Shown: piece after piece, positions 63,918-64,000 of the stretch
Position numbering within the stretch: the stretch's first letter is position 1
How the letters are laid out: each line of letters opens with the position of its first letter
DNA from: Gaoshiqia sp050178015
GTDB lineage: Bacteria > Bacteroidota > Bacteroidia > Bacteroidales > Prolixibacteraceae
Assembly (NCBI GenBank): GCA_050178015.1
Contig: JBFXGM010000015.1
Location: forward strand, 48,043 to 112,042
Length of the DNA stretch: 64,000 nt
Direction: 5' to 3'
Made by a program: the position numbers and the translations under genes
The notes under the pieces: model-generated
What the model saw: only the letters and a program-made list of their open reading frames with translations
The model's database searches: none
Told to the model about the DNA's origin: nothing

Positions 63918-64000
63918 TAGCAAGTATGGTGACGGTTAACTTATTCGACCTGCATTTTTTACTGATTTAATAAATAATCTGGAACGTGTTTAAGATCGGA

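Noticed and set aside
1..64000. CRISPR array
   Set aside because: No series of regularly spaced repeats with unique spacers was seen. The repeats at 37586-37692 and 39925-39962 are too few and too short, and no cas gene is present.

Overview
The window comes from a Bacteroidota chromosome, most likely a polysaccharide-degrading member of the Marinilabiliales/Prolixibacteraceae type (inference). The grounds are SusC/SusD pairs, a hybrid two-component regulator, lipoprotein-rich glycoside hydrolases, TAnnTTTG -7 promoter boxes, a type IX secretion sorting domain and Bacteroidetes-type integrase and IS genes.

Bases 1-31,600 hold a glucuronoxylan utilisation locus on the + strand. A 5'-truncated hybrid two-component sensor/regulator is followed by two transcription units. 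Unit 1 (about 3,330-18,500) encodes a GH43 lipoprotein, two SusC/SusD pairs, a DUF1735/DUF5627-like surface glycan-binding lipoprotein, and a GH10 xylanase with CBM-like modules inserted in its catalytic domain. Unit 2 (about 18,675-31,570) encodes a GH30_8-type glucuronoxylanase, CE15 glucuronoyl esterase, DUF1593 protein, GH115 alpha-glucuronidase, SGNH acetylesterase, a GPH sugar symporter interrupted by an in-frame TAG, a second GH10 and a cytoplasmic GH43. Both units begin with nearly the same 34-bp element (32/34 identical), each exactly 31 nt upstream of a TAnnTTTG box. These look like paired regulator-binding sites. Surface and periplasmic enzymes would cut the xylan backbone and remove acetyl, methylglucuronate and ester-linked groups; SusCD pairs import oligomers, and the symporter and cytoplasmic GH43 finish the work.

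Bases 31,740-35,220 hold a secreted protein of unknown function (- strand), a DUF2264 protein and a GH88 unsaturated glucuronyl hydrolase.

Bases 35,290-44,068 are an integrative element of about 8.8 kb inserted at the 3' end of a tRNA-Arg(CCT) gene and bounded by 15-bp direct repeats. It carries a tyrosine recombinase, an excisionase-like HTH protein, a small protein with a sliding-clamp motif, a P4/D5-type primase-helicase, a zinc-finger/TOPRIM-like protein, a DUF5681-type protein, a lipoprotein cargo gene and an ISAon1/ISL3-like insertion sequence. It has no relaxase or virion genes, so it resembles a phage-satellite or mobilisable island. It also has three unusual repeat systems: integrase arm-type repeats, AGCTATACACA iterons, and a perfect 38-bp long-range inverted repeat built from tandem 9-mers.

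Bases 44,400-64,000 are ordinary chromosome: the succinate dehydrogenase/fumarate reductase operon (sdhCAB); ywbE; a DUF255 thioredoxin-like protein; a TonB receptor-PhzF pair; a membrane histidine kinase whose phospho-acceptor His appears to be Asn; map; an acyl-ACP thioesterase; a lipoprotein; a three-gene cluster (archaeal-type Thr-tRNA editing domain, TatD, TcdA); a T9SS-sorted trypsin-like protease; and an scdA/ric-hemerythrin-cupin-HD cluster for nitrosative/oxidative stress, with a palindromic candidate operator near the right edge.
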